NCBI RefSeq assembly: GCF_020215705.1 | Contig: NZ_JAIWNB010000002.1 | Coordinates: 310,001-374,000 of the forward strand | Source of the DNA: Nonomuraea aurantiaca | Lineage (GTDB): Bacteria > Actinomycetota > Actinomycetes > Streptosporangiales > Streptosporangiaceae | Reading direction: 5' to 3' | Length of the DNA stretch: 64,000 bases | Program-made: the position numbers and the translations under genes | Notes under the pieces: model-generated | What the model was told of the DNA's origin: nothing | Databases searched by the model: none | Seen by the model: only the letters and a program-made list of their open reading frames with translations | Shown here: positions 1 to 10,700 of the stretch, piece by piece | Layout of the letters: each line of letters opens with the position of its first letter | Position numbering within the stretch: the stretch's first letter is position 1

Positions 1-2576
1 TCGAGCTGGCGCTGGAGGCGGTCGCGGTCGCGGACTGCGACCTGCTGGAGGAGCTCACGCTGGAGGCGCCGCTGGTCCTGCCCGCCACGGGTGAGGTCGG
101 GCTGCAGATCACGGTGAGCCCGGCCGACACCGCCGGACGGCGTGCGCTGACCGTCTTCTCCGCCTCGCCGGACTCCGAGTGGGTACGGCACGCGTCGGGC
201 ACGCTCCTCGAAACCGCGGTTCCCGCTGGGGAGTTCGGCTGGGCCACGGCCTGGCCGCCCGTGGGCGGGTCGCCGGTGAACGTCGACGGCGGCTACGAGC
301 GGCTGGCGGACTCGGGGTACGAGTACGGTCCGGCGTTCCAGGGCGTGCGAGCGGTGTGGCGGCGGGACGAGGAGCTGTTCGCGGAGGTCGTGGCGCCCGA
401 CAGGGTGGAGCTCGACGGCTACGGGATGCACCCGGCGGTGCTCGACGCGGCGTTCCACCCGCTGCTGCTCGCGGGCTCGGGTTCGGGCTCCGGGGAGCTG
501 CGGCTGCCGTTCGTGTTCCGGGGAGTGCGGCTGGGTGCGCCGGGGGCCTCTTCTGTGCTGCGGGTACGGCTGGCGTGGGCGGGCGACGACGCCGTGGTGG
601 AGGCGGCCGACGTCTCCGGCCGGGCGGTGCTGTCGATCGAGTCGCTGCGGGCCAGGGCCGTACCGGTCGAGCCGTCGCCCTCAGGGGGCGCGGTCCCGCA
701 GGGGCTCGACTGGGTGAAGGTGCCCGTAGAGCGCGGCGGCGCGTCTTCGGAGGACGGTGGCTCGCGCTGGGTCTGGCTGGATGAGGACGACCTCACGGCG
801 GCGTCAGGCGGATCGGGCAGGCCGGGCGCACCGGCGGCTTCGGAGGCGGGCGTCGCGGACTTCGTCGCGGTCCGGTGCGAGGCCCCTTCCACGAGCGTGA
901 CCGCCGGGGCGCGGGAGTTGTTCGGCCGGGTGCTGGACCTGCTGCGGAGCTGGCCGGTCGACGCGCGGGCCCGGCTGGTGTTCGTCACCCGGGGCGTCCT
1001 CGCCACAGACCATGTCGACGCCGCGGCCGTGGCCGCCGGGGTCGTCTGGGGCCTCGTCCGGTCGGCGCAGACCGAGCAGCCAGGGCGGTTCGCGCTGGTG
1101 GACGCGGAAGAGGGCGTCACGGACTGGGACCTGGTGGCGGCGGCGATCGACGCCGGTGAGCCGCAGCTGGCGATACGCGATGGAGTGCCGCTGGCGCCCC
1201 GCCTGACCCGCCGTCCGGCCACATCGTCCGCCCATGGCGCGGGCGCGACCACGGCTTCTCCCCAAGGCACGGGCACGGTGCTGGTGACCGGCGGGACCGG
1301 TGGGCTGGGCGCTCTGGTCGCGCGGCGGCTGGTGGAGCGGCATGGGGTACGGGAGCTGCTGCTGGTCTCGCGGCGCGGGCCCGAGGCGCCGGGGGCAGGC
1401 GAGTTGGTGTCGAGCCTGGCGGACCTCGGGGCGCGGGTCACGGTGACCGCCTGCGACGTGTCCGACCGCGACGCTCTGGCCGTACTGCTGGCCTCGATCC
1501 CCGAAGACCGGCCGCTGACCGGCGTGGTGCACACCGCGGGAGTCCTGGACGACGCCACTCTGGAGGGGCTGTCGGAGCGGAAGCTGGAGACGGTGTTCGC
1601 CCCGAAGGCGGACGCGGCGTGGCACCTGCACGAGCTGACCCGGGGCCTGCCGCTGACCTCGTTCGTGGTGTTCTCGTCGCTGGCGGGCGTGCTGGGCAAT
1701 GCCGGGCAGGGCAACTACGCCGCCGCGAACGCGTTCCTCGACGTGCTGGCCACGCACCGGCGCGGGCTCGGCCTGCCCGCGGTGTCGGTGGCCTGGGGGC
1801 TGTGGGACACCGGCTCTGGCATGACCGGTGCGCTGACCGCGGCCGACACCGCCCGCCTGGCCCGCGCGGGAGTGGCGCCGCTGAGCGTGGTGCAGGGGCT
1901 GGAGCTGTTCGACGCGGCGCTCGGCGGTGACGAGGCCCTCGTCGTCGCCTCCGGCTGGGACGGTACCGGGCTGCGGGCCAGAGCCACGGCGGGTGACCTG
2001 CCGCCCCTGCTGTGCGGTCTGGTCCGCGCGCCGCGCCGTACCGGATCCGGGCAGCACGCGGGCAACCCCGGGCTGGCCGCCCGGCTGCCCGGCCTGTCGG
2101 AGACCGACGCCCGCAGACTGGTCACCGACGTCATCCGCGCGCACGTCGCCGCCGTCCTCGCGCACGACAGCGTGGACGCGGTCGACGTCGGCAGCGCGTT
2201 CAACACGCTGGGCTTCGACTCGCTGACGGCGGTCGAGCTGCGCAACCGGCTCAACGCCGAAACGGGGCTGCGGCTGCCCGCGACCCTGGTCTTCGACCAC
2301 CCGACCGTCACCACGCTGGCCGGCTACCTGCTCAGCAAGCTCGCCCCGGCAGCCCCCTCGGCGGAGGACACGCTGCGCGGCGCGCTGGAACGCGTCGACT
2401 CGATACTCGCCCGCGCCAACGGCGACGCCGAGAGCATCCGCGGCAAGCTCATCCCGATTCTGCAGAGTGCCCTGACCAGGCTCGGAGCCGATCCCGACGG
2501 CATGAACGGCGCGGCGGAGAAGATCGACTCCGCGACCGATGAAGAGATCTTCGCGCTCATCGACAACGAATTCTGA
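1..2576 (+). CDS. Modular type I polyketide synthase, C-terminal part (DH-KR-ACP-docking), open at left edge
   Basis: The reading frame is open from base 3, so this is the end of a longer PKS; the KS, AT and first half of the DH lie outside. Numbering from base 3, the C-terminal half of a dehydratase fills about residues 1-200 and keeps the second catalytic Asp in HPAVLDAAF; the DH His is not visible. A ketoreductase runs from about 424 (TGGTGGLG) to 650 with Ser/Tyr/Asn intact and the LDD motif, and no Pro two residues after the Tyr, which by KR typing suggests a B1 (D-hydroxy) stereochemistry. The ACP has LGFDSL with the carrier Ser near 740. The tail ending DEEIFALIDNEF is a class 1a C-terminal docking element. 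It should pass an alpha,beta-unsaturated chain to the next protein, which begins 32 bases downstream with the matching head. Confidence 0.95.
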   Translation, partial: ELALEAVAVADCDLLEELTLEAPLVLPATGEVGLQITVSPADTAGRRALTVFSASPDSEWVRHASGTLLETAVPAGEFGWATAWPPVGGSPVNVDGGYERLADSGYEYGPAFQGVRAVWRRDEELFAEVVAPDRVELDGYGMHPAVLDAAFHPLLLAGSGSGSGELRLPFVFRGVRLGAPGASSVLRVRLAWAGDDAVVEAADVSGRAVLSIESLRARAVPVEPSPSGGAVPQGLDWVKVPVERGGASSEDGGSRWVWLDEDDLTAASGGSGRPGAPAASEAGVADFVAVRCEAPSTSVTAGARELFGRVLDLLRSWPVDARARLVFVTRGVLATDHVDAAAVAAGVVWGLVRSAQTEQPGRFALVDAEEGVTDWDLVAAAIDAGEPQLAIRDGVPLAPRLTRRPATSSAHGAGATTASPQGTGTVLVTGGTGGLGALVARRLVERHGVRELLLVSRRGPEAPGAGELVSSLADLGARVTVTACDVSDRDALAVLLASIPEDRPLTGVVHTAGVLDDATLEGLSERKLETVFAPKADAAWHLHELTRGLPLTSFVVFSSLAGVLGNAGQGNYAAANAFLDVLATHRRGLGLPAVSVAWGLWDTGSGMTGALTAADTARLARAGVAPLSVVQGLELFDAALGGDEALVVASGWDGTGLRARATAGDLPPLLCGLVRAPRRTGSGQHAGNPGLAARLPGLSETDARRLVTDVIRAHVAAVLAHDSVDAVDVGSAFNTLGFDSLTAVELRNRLNAETGLRLPATLVFDHPTVTTLAGYLLSKLAPAAPSAEDTLRGALERVDSILARANGDAESIRGKLIPILQSALTRLGADPDGMNGAAEKIDSATDEEIFALIDNEF

Positions 2577-2608
2577 CCATGACTCTCGTTACCGGAAAGG
2601 CTCGTCCG

Positions 2609-5600
2609 ATGGCGACCGAGGACAAACTTCGCGACTATCTCAAGCGCGTGACCGTCGAACTGACCCAGACCCGCCGCCGCCTCGCCGAGGCCGAAGATCG
2701 TCAGCACGAGCCCATCGCGATCATCGGGATGGCGTGCCGCTACCCCGGTGGCGGCGACACGGTCGAGGGTTTCTGGAACCTGTTGCGCGACGGCGGCAGC
2801 GCGGTCACCGAGGTGCCGCCCTCCCGGTGGGACATCGACGACTACTACGACCCCGACCCGCGTACCCCCGGCGGCATGTACACCAGGTACGGCTCCTTCC
2901 TGCCGGACATCGCCGGCTGGGACGCCGAGTTCTTCGGCCTTTCGCCGCGCGAGGCCCTGCGGATGGACCCGACGCAGCGCCTCCTGCTCGAACTGGCCTG
3001 GGAGGGCCTGGAGGACGCGGGCGCGCCGCCGTCGCGCCTGTCGGGCAGCCGTACCGGGGTGATGGTCGGCTACATGGACAGCCTCCAGTACGGCAGGCTC
3101 CAGCTCGAACGGCACGGCGCGGAGGCGCTCGCGGACCCGTACCTGGGCCAGGGCTCGTCCATGAGCGTCGCGGCCGGGCGCATCGCGTACCTGCTCAACC
3201 TGTGCGGCCCCACCATGGCCATCGACACGGCGTGCTCGTCCTCGCTGATCGCGGTCCACCTCGCGGCGGAGGCGCTGCGGCGCGGCGAATGCGACCTCGC
3301 GATCGCCGCCGGGGCGTCGATGACGTTCCACCCGAGCACCTTCATCCAGGCGTGCGCGGCGTCGATGCTGTGCGCGGACGGGAAGTGCAAGACGTTCGAC
3401 GCGAGCGCCGACGGCTACGTCATGGGCGAGGGCGGCGGCGTCGTGGTGCTGGAGCCGCTGTCCAAGGCGATCCAGAACGGCCGCCGCATCCGCGCGGTGA
3501 TCCGCGGTTCGGCCGTCAACCAGGACGGCCGCAGCAACGGTCTCACCGCCCCCAACCGCGGCGCCCAGGCCGACGTGATCGGCCGCGCCCTGGCCGCCGC
3601 GCGGGTCACCCCCGACGACATCTCGTACGTGGAGGCGCACGGCTCGGGCACCCACCTGGGAGACGCCATCGAGCTGTCGGCCCTGCACGACGTCTTCGGC
3701 CGGCGCCCCGGCACCCGGCCGTTACGGGTCGGCGCGGTGAAGACCAACATCGGGCACACGCAGGCGGCGGCCGGGATGGCCGGGCTGATCAAGACGGTCC
3801 TGGTCCTGGAGAGCGACCTGATCCCGCCGAACCTGCACCTGTCGGACCCGGCGGCGGCGATCCCGGAGGACGGGACGGTCCTGCCGGTGACCGGGACGCC
3901 GCAGCCGTTCACGGGGGCGGGGCCGCGGCTGGCGGGGGTGAGCTCGTTCGGCTGGTCGGGCACGAACGCCCACGTCATCCTGGAGTCCGCCCCCGAGCCC
4001 GCCGAATCCGTGAGGTCCGCTGCCGCTTCCAGCGATTCCCGGAGGTTGTCCGACGACCTGCCGGAAGCCGCCGCCGCCGGGCACGGCACGGTCGGGGGTG
4101 CTCCGGCGATGGTGCTGCCCGTGTCGGCGGCCAGTGATGCCGCCCTGCGGGAGCACGCCGGGCGCCTGGCCGCGGCGTTGGCGGCCCGACCGGAAACGGC
4201 CCGGCCGGCAGCGGCCCTGGCCGATGTGGCTCGCACGCTGCAGGCCGGTCGCGCCGAACACGACCATCGGCGCGCCCTGGTCTGCGCCGACCTCCCGGAG
4301 GCCATCCGCCTGCTGGGCCGCGTGGCGACCGAGGGCGGCGTCCACCGGGTGAAGGGCCGCCCCCGGGTGGCGTTCCTGCTGCCCGGTGTCGGCGACCAGT
4401 ACATCGGTCTCGGCAGGGAGCTGTACCGCACCGAGCCCGTCTACGCCGAGGCGGTGGACCGCTGCGTCGAGTTGGCCGCCGACCGGTGCGGCGTGGACCT
4501 GCGCCCGCTGTTCGGCCCCGCAGCCGAACGGAGCGACGACGCTGACTCCGCCGTTCACCAGGAGAACGCCGACCAGGAACGGCCCTCGGGCGTGGACCCG
4601 TCACGGTCCTCGGGCCTGGACCGGGCACGCCCCTCGGGTCCGGACGGGGCGCGGACCTCGGGCGGGGACCTTGCCGCGTTGCTGGGCCGTGACGGTCCCA
4701 GGGAGGACCGGGCCGACGACCCGCTCAGCCACGCCGAGGTGGCGCACCCGTTCCTCTTCACCGTCGAGTACGCGCTCGCCCGGCTCCTGTCCCACTGGGG
4801 CGTCACCCCGGACCTGCTCATCGGCTACAGCCTCGGCGAGTACGTCGCCGCCTGCCTCGGCGGCGTGTTCACCCTCGAGGACGCCCTGTACGTGGTGGCC
4901 GAACGAGCCCGCCTGATCGCCGCCGCCCCGCCGGGCCGCATGGTCGCCGTCGCCGCAGGCGAGGACCGCGTCCGGGGCCTGCTCGCCGGCGCCGAGTTCG
5001 AGGTGGATGTCGCGGCGCTCAACGGGCCCTCGATGACCGTGCTCAGCGGGCGGCCCGAGGACATCGAGGCCGTGACCCGCCGCCTCACCGCCGAGGGTGT
5101 CGCCTGCCGGCCGCTGCGGTCCGCGCACGCGTTCCACTCGTCGCTGCTCCAGCCGGCCCGGGAGAAGCTGGCCGCACTGCTCGACTCCGTGCCGCGTCAG
5201 GCCCCGGCCATCACCATCGTGTCCAACCTCACCGGTGTCGCGCTGACGGCCGAGCAGGCCACCAGCTCCCAGTACTGGGCCGATCAGCTGGTTAGCCCGG
5301 TCCGATTCGCCGATGCCGTACGGCACTGCGTCTCGCAGGGAGTAGACGTCCAGGGAGTAGACGTCCAGGGAGTAGACGTCCAGGAAGTAGACGTCTTCGT
5401 CGAGCTCGGCCCCGGCCAGACCCTCGGGGGGCTGGTCCGGCAGAACCTGTCCGACCGGCCGGCCACCGTACTCGGCACCCTGCCGCCGCTGTGGACGGCG
5501 GGGGAGCGGCGGGACGCGCGGTCCGAGCTGCTGGAGGCGTGCGGGCGGCTGTGGGAGCTGGGCGTCACGCTGAACTGGGAGCCCACCCGCCCGGTCGGCG

Positions 5601-7747
5601 CCCGCCTCGTCGACCTGCCCGCCTACCCCTTCCAGCGCACCCGCTTCTGGCCGGACCAGGGCCGGGACGTACCCCCGACCGACCGGCCCGCCAAACCGGC
5701 CGACTTCGCCTTCGCCCCGATCTGGCAGCAGGACACCACCCGCCCCACCCCGGCGCACCTGGCCTCCCGGGACGTCGCACCGCATCTTGCCTCCGGCGAT
5801 GGCCGTCCGGGGGACGTCGCGCCTGCCGTACGGCTCAGTGGGCCGTTGGTGGTCTTCGCCGACTCGGCGGGGGTCGGTGCGGCGCTCGCCGAGTCGGCCG
5901 CTGCGGCCGGGACCCAGGTGATCGAGGTCGTCGCCGGGAACGGTCTGCGGCAGGACGGTCGTCGCATCGTCATCGACCCCGCCGTGCCCGAGCACTACGC
6001 CCAGGTGTTCGCCGCCGTCACGGAGCCGGGACCCGTGCAGGTGGTCCACCTGTGGAGCCGGCTCGCCACGGCCGCCACCCCGGTGTACGCCACCGACGAG
6101 GAGCTGCGGGCGGCCGTCGGGTACGGGTTCGACAGCCTGCTGCTGGCCGTACAGGCGATGGGTGAGCTGCCCGCGCGCCAGGGGGTACGGCTGCTGACGG
6201 TCACCCAAGGGGCTGCCGAGATCCTCGGCGGTGACGCGCTCGCGCCGTACCGGGCCGTGACGCACGGGCTCGGGCGGGCGGCGCACCACGAGTACACCGG
6301 ACTGACCTGGAGCGGCGTCGACCTCGACCCGGAGGACGACGCGCAGGCCGCCGGGCAGCTCGTCCACGAGCTGCTCAGGGAGCCCGACGAGGCGCACGAC
6401 CGGCTGACCGGCTGGCGGCGCGGCCGTCGCTGGGTGAAGAGCTGGGGCGAGGTCCCCGACCAGGGTGAGCCGGCCGGGAGCCCGTGGCGGGCCGACGGCG
6501 TCTACCTGATCACCGGTGGTACCCGGGGACTCGGCATGGGGCTGGCCAAGCACCTGGTACGCGCCGGAGTACGGCGGCTCGCCCTGGTGGGCCGTACCCC
6601 CCTGAACGCCGCCCCGCACGGCGGCCTGGACGCCGCCTCGCACGTCGCCCCGCCGGAGGCTGGGGCGGGAGCCGGGGCGCAGGACGTGCCCGAGCCGGGC
6701 GGGAAGGTGGCGCGGAGTCTGGAAGATGTCGCCGCGCTCGAGGCGGCCGGGGCCGAGGTGCTGTTGCTGACCGCCGACGCCGGTGTCCCCGACGAGCTGC
6801 GGCGGGCGCTGCGCCGGTGCCGGGAGCACTTCGGCACCCTGACCGGCGTGATCCACGCGGCCGGCGTCCCGGCCGGTGGGATGGTGCAGCGGCGGACCGT
6901 GGCCGAGGCGGGGGCGGTGCTCGCGCCCAAGGTGCTGGCGATGGGACCCCTCGCCGAGCTGGTCGGCCCGGATACCCCTGCCGGGGAGCGGCCCGAGCTG
7001 CTGGTCCTGTACTCCTCCGCGGTGACCGCGTTCGGTGGCATCGGCGAGGGCGACTACTGCGCGGCCAACACCGTCCTCGACGCGTACGGCGAGGCGCTGG
7101 CGGCCACCGCGCCGTCCACCAGGGTGGTGTCGGTCGCGTGGGGTCCGTGGCAGCACGACGACTGGCAGGCCGACTCCCTCAAGGGCGCCTCCAGCCTGGC
7201 CCAGCGGGTGACCGCCTACCGGGAGAGGTACGGCTTCGCCGAGGAGGCGGGCTGCGCGTTCCTCGACCGGATCGTGATCGGCGGCCACGGCAGCGTCCTG
7301 GCCGCGCGCCAGCCGCTGCGGGACGTCCTGCGCGACTGGTCGTCCATGATCGACCTCGACGCCCTGGTCGGTGCGGCGGCGGCGCCTGGCGGGGAGCGGT
7401 TCCCGCGGCCGCGGCTGCGGACCGAGTACGTGGCGCCCAGGAGCGAGACCGAGACCAGGATCGCCGACCTGTGGGGCGCCTATCTGGGCATCGAGCAGGT
7501 CGGCGTGCACGACCCGTTCTTCGACCTCGGAGGCAACTCCCTGGTCGGCATGGCCATGGTGCTCGCCATCGAAAAGGAGCTCGGTGTGACCATCGCGCCC
7601 GCGGTGCTGTTCGAGCACCCGACGGTCGCGGAGTTCGCGACCGCGCTTGAGCGGTCGGACGACGGGTCCGCACGGCAGACACTCACCACCAGCTCGGCTC
7701 GGGGGCAGCGACGGCGCCGGGCCCGTTCAGGGGGCGGACGGAAATGA
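2609..7747 (+). CDS. Type I polyketide synthase, one module: docking-KS-AT-KR-ACP
   Basis: Condenses one extender unit and reduces the beta-keto group to hydroxyl. The start is ATG 2609, not the in-frame ATG at 2579, because GGAAAGG sits about 10 bases upstream and the protein then begins MATEDKLRDYL, a typical class 1a N-terminal docking helix matching the tail of the preceding PKS. KS is about 34-460 with DTACSSS (Cys209), the HGSGT His and NIGH. AT is about 587-880 with Ser741 in GYSLGEY (Tyr replaces the usual His of GHSxGE) and an AFHS motif typical of malonyl-loading ATs. KR core is about 1297-1540 with Lys, Ser, Tyr and Asn present. The ACP near 1612-1680 has FFDLGGNSL with Ser1644. 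There is no DH or ER. The tail is Arg-rich. Two in-frame tandem repeats enlarge the AT region. It overlaps the next PKS by 4 bases. Confidence 0.96.
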   Translation: MATEDKLRDYLKRVTVELTQTRRRLAEAEDRQHEPIAIIGMACRYPGGGDTVEGFWNLLRDGGSAVTEVPPSRWDIDDYYDPDPRTPGGMYTRYGSFLPDIAGWDAEFFGLSPREALRMDPTQRLLLELAWEGLEDAGAPPSRLSGSRTGVMVGYMDSLQYGRLQLERHGAEALADPYLGQGSSMSVAAGRIAYLLNLCGPTMAIDTACSSSLIAVHLAAEALRRGECDLAIAAGASMTFHPSTFIQACAASMLCADGKCKTFDASADGYVMGEGGGVVVLEPLSKAIQNGRRIRAVIRGSAVNQDGRSNGLTAPNRGAQADVIGRALAAARVTPDDISYVEAHGSGTHLGDAIELSALHDVFGRRPGTRPLRVGAVKTNIGHTQAAAGMAGLIKTVLVLESDLIPPNLHLSDPAAAIPEDGTVLPVTGTPQPFTGAGPRLAGVSSFGWSGTNAHVILESAPEPAESVRSAAASSDSRRLSDDLPEAAAAGHGTVGGAPAMVLPVSAASDAALREHAGRLAAALAARPETARPAAALADVARTLQAGRAEHDHRRALVCADLPEAIRLLGRVATEGGVHRVKGRPRVAFLLPGVGDQYIGLGRELYRTEPVYAEAVDRCVELAADRCGVDLRPLFGPAAERSDDADSAVHQENADQERPSGVDPSRSSGLDRARPSGPDGARTSGGDLAALLGRDGPREDRADDPLSHAEVAHPFLFTVEYALARLLSHWGVTPDLLIGYSLGEYVAACLGGVFTLEDALYVVAERARLIAAAPPGRMVAVAAGEDRVRGLLAGAEFEVDVAALNGPSMTVLSGRPEDIEAVTRRLTAEGVACRPLRSAHAFHSSLLQPAREKLAALLDSVPRQAPAITIVSNLTGVALTAEQATSSQYWADQLVSPVRFADAVRHCVSQGVDVQGVDVQGVDVQEVDVFVELGPGQTLGGLVRQNLSDRPATVLGTLPPLWTAGERRDARSELLEACGRLWELGVTLNWEPTRPVGARLVDLPAYPFQRTRFWPDQGRDVPPTDRPAKPADFAFAPIWQQDTTRPTPAHLASRDVAPHLASGDGRPGDVAPAVRLSGPLVVFADSAGVGAALAESAAAAGTQVIEVVAGNGLRQDGRRIVIDPAVPEHYAQVFAAVTEPGPVQVVHLWSRLATAATPVYATDEELRAAVGYGFDSLLLAVQAMGELPARQGVRLLTVTQGAAEILGGDALAPYRAVTHGLGRAAHHEYTGLTWSGVDLDPEDDAQAAGQLVHELLREPDEAHDRLTGWRRGRRWVKSWGEVPDQGEPAGSPWRADGVYLITGGTRGLGMGLAKHLVRAGVRRLALVGRTPLNAAPHGGLDAASHVAPPEAGAGAGAQDVPEPGGKVARSLEDVAALEAAGAEVLLLTADAGVPDELRRALRRCREHFGTLTGVIHAAGVPAGGMVQRRTVAEAGAVLAPKVLAMGPLAELVGPDTPAGERPELLVLYSSAVTAFGGIGEGDYCAANTVLDAYGEALAATAPSTRVVSVAWGPWQHDDWQADSLKGASSLAQRVTAYRERYGFAEEAGCAFLDRIVIGGHGSVLAARQPLRDVLRDWSSMIDLDALVGAAAAPGGERFPRPRLRTEYVAPRSETETRIADLWGAYLGIEQVGVHDPFFDLGGNSLVGMAMVLAIEKELGVTIAPAVLFEHPTVAEFATALERSDDGSARQTLTTSSARGQRRRRARSGGGRK
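4580..4675 (+). repeat. Four 24-bp tandem repeats inside the PKS AT domain
   Basis: Units at 4580, 4604, 4628 and 4652 each encode eight residues of the pattern R-x-S-G-x-D-x-x, in frame. They sit early in the AT domain, between its first motif and the GYSLGEY serine, in a stretch that is variable between ATs, so they probably form a surface loop. The copies are imperfect, so the array is not a recent slippage product. Confidence 0.8.
5336..5395 (+). repeat. Four 15-bp tandem repeats near the end of the AT domain
   Basis: The unit CAGGGAGTAGACGTC occurs three times exactly and once with one change, at 5336, 5351, 5366 and 5381. In frame it encodes QGVDV three times then QEVDV, just before VELGPGQTL in the AT C-terminal lobe. 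Near-perfect copies point to recent slippage expansion in a surface loop. Confidence 0.9.
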
Positions 7748-10700
7748 AGCCCGACTTGAGCTTGAGTCCCGAGATAAGGACCGTTGACGTGACTGATGAG
7801 CTGGCCGGTGAGGTCTCCGGCAATGACATTGCGATAGTCGGGATGTCGGGGCGGTTCCCCGGCGCCGCTGATGTGGCCGGATTGTGGGCGAACATCCGTG
7901 ATGGCCGTTCCGGCATCACCCGGTTCACCGATGAGGAGTTGCGGGCCGCCGGAGTGTCCGAGGACCTGCTGGCGGATCCCGGGTACGTGAAGGCCGGGGC
8001 GGTGATCGACGGCGTCGAGCTGTTCGACGCGGGGTTCTTCGGGTTCAGCCCGAAGGAGGCCCAGATCCTCGACCCGCAGCACCGGTTGTTCCTGGAACAC
8101 AGCTGGGAGGCCCTGGAGGACGCCGGCTGCGACCCCACCCGCTTCGACGGCGCGATCGGCGTCTTCGGCGGGTCCGGCTGGAGCTCGTACCTGCAGCACA
8201 ACCTGATGCCGAACGACCTCGCCGCCACCATGGGCGAGCTGGCCCTCGGCCTGGCCAACGACAAGGACTCGCTGACCCTGCGCGTGGCCCACACGCTGGG
8301 CCTGTCGGGCCCGAGCTACGCGGTGCAGAGCTACTGCTCCACGTCGCTCGTCGCGGTCTGCGCGGCGGCCTCCAGCCTGGCCGGGTTCGAGTGCGACCTG
8401 GCGCTGGCGGGCGGCGTCGCGGTCAACGTGCCGCACCGGGTCGGCTACCTGTACCAGCAGGGCGGCATCGCGCCGCCCGACGGCGAGTGCCGCGCCTTCG
8501 ACGCGGGCGGCCTGGGCAGCCCGCTCGGCAGCGGCGTCGGCGTGGTGGCGCTGCGCCGGCTGGAGGACGCGCTGGCCGCCGGGGACCAGATCTACGCCGT
8601 CATCCGGGGCTGGGCCGTCAACAACGACGCGGGCAGGAAGGTGGGCTTCACCGCTCCCGGCGTACAGGGCCAGGCCGCCGTCATGGCCGAGGCGCTAGCC
8701 AGCGCCGGCCTGATGCCCGCCGACATCGACTACGTCGAGGCGCACGGCACCGGCACCGCGCTCGGCGACGCGGCCGAGCTGGCGGCGCTGCAGCAGGTGT
8801 TCCACGACGAGTCGTGCCTGATCGGCTCCGTCAAGACGAACCTCGGCCACCTCGACCGGGCGGCCGGCGTCACCAGCCTCATCAAGACCGCCCTCGCCCT
8901 GCGCCACGACGAGATCCCGCCCACCCGCAACCTCGCCGAGCCCAACCCGCAGCTCAGCGCCGGTGAGGCCGAGCTGGAGGTGGTCACCAGGCTCATCGCC
9001 TGGCCGCGCCGGCCCGGCCGGACCCGGCGGGCGGGGGTGAGCGCGTTCGGCATCGGCGGGACCAACGCCCACGTGGTGCTGGAAGAGGCGCCGCCCGTTC
9101 CGGCGCCGCCCGTTCCGGTGCCGGCGTCGCGTCCGGAGCTGCTGGTGTGGTCCGCGCGGTCCGCCGCCGCAGCCGACGCCATGACCGAACGCCTCGCCGA
9201 CCACCTCGCGACCGACCCCCACGCCTCCCCACTGTCCGAAACCCCCCACCTGCCCGACGTCGCCCACACGCTGCAGGCCGGGCGGCAGGTCTTCGGGCAC
9301 CGCCGGATGCTGGTCGCCGCCACCGTGGACGAGGCCGTCGCCGGGCTGCGCGACGCCGGGGTGCTGGCCCGCGCGGACAGCCGCGCCGACCGCCCCGTCG
9401 CGTTCCTCATCGCGGGCACCGGCGAGCAGTACCCGGGCCTGGCCGCCGAGCTGTACGAGACCGAGCCGGTGTTCAGGCAGACGCTCGACGAGTGCCGGGA
9501 CACGCTCCGCGACCACCTCGGCGGGGTCGACCCGCTCGCCGAGCTGCTGCTGCCCAGGCAGCCCGGCCAGGCCGCCGGCCTCGACCGGCTGCTCGGGCGG
9601 GAGGCGGCGCCGGTCGACACCATGCCCACCGCGGTGCTGCAGCCCGCGCTGTTCGCGGTCGAGTACGCCCTGGCCCAGCTCGTACGCTCCTGGGGCATCG
9701 AACCGGCGCTGCTGGCCGGCTACAGCCTCGGCGAGTACGTGGCCGCCTGCCTGGCGGGCGTCCTCACCCTGGACTCGGCGTTGGCGCTGGTCGCCCACCG
9801 GGCACGGCTGATCGACGCGCTGCCGGCCGGCGCGATGAGCGCCGTGCCGCTGGCCGCCGACGACCTGCGGACCCGGCTGGAGCGGGCGGGCATCGCCGAC
9901 GTGGACGTGGCCGCGGTCAACGGCCCCGAACTCACCGTGCTCGCCGGCCCGCCCGCCGCGATGGAGGCGGCCAGGGAGTTCCTGGCGGGCGAGTCGGTGC
10001 CGTGCCGGCCGCTGGCCACCAGCCACGCGTTCCACTCGCGCATGATGGAGCCGGTACGAGACGAGCTCACCCGCTGGATCGCCACCCACATCACGCTAGA
10101 AGAGCCGCGCATCCCGTACGTCTCGAACGTCACCGGCGCCCTCATCACCGCCTCCGAGGCGACCGACCCCGGCTACTGGGCGCGGCACATGTGCGGGCCG
10201 GTGCTGTTCGACGCTGTGCTCGGCACGCTGCTTCAGCAGGGGGAGCCGGCGCTGCTGGAGATCGGCCCCGGGCAGTCGCTCGGGGCGATGGCCCGCGGTC
10301 ACCGCGACTGCCCCCGCGACCGCTGGCCGCTGGTGGTCGCCTCGCTCCCCGCCGCCGCCGACCCCCGCCCGGCCGGCACCGTACTGGCCGAGGGCCTGGG
10401 GCGGTTGTGGCTGGCGGGCGTGCCGGTCGACTGGGCCGGCTACCGGCAGGATCGTCCCGTACGCAAGGTGGGGCTGCCCGGCTACCCGTTCCAGCGGGAG
10501 CGCTACTGGATCGACCCGCCCCGCCATCAGGCCCTGGCCGCCGCCGCTCCGGCTCCGCCTCCTGAGGAGACGGCTCCGCACGTCCAGCTCATGGTCCCGC
10601 GCTGGATCGCGACCGACGTACCGGCCGCCACCAGCGCCTCTGCTACGACCGGTTCGGGCGCGGCCGGGCGCTGGGTGGTGCTCGCCGACGCGGGCGGTGT

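Noticed and set aside
804..2300. Long - strand reading frame opposite the first PKS
   Set aside because: Composition is Arg/Gly/Gln-rich with no domain, and it is a mirror of a strongly conserved KR-ACP coding frame; a shadow of high GC content. The same holds for the frames at 4601-7618, 10096-13818 and 13828-17316 (-) and 45854-49309 (+).
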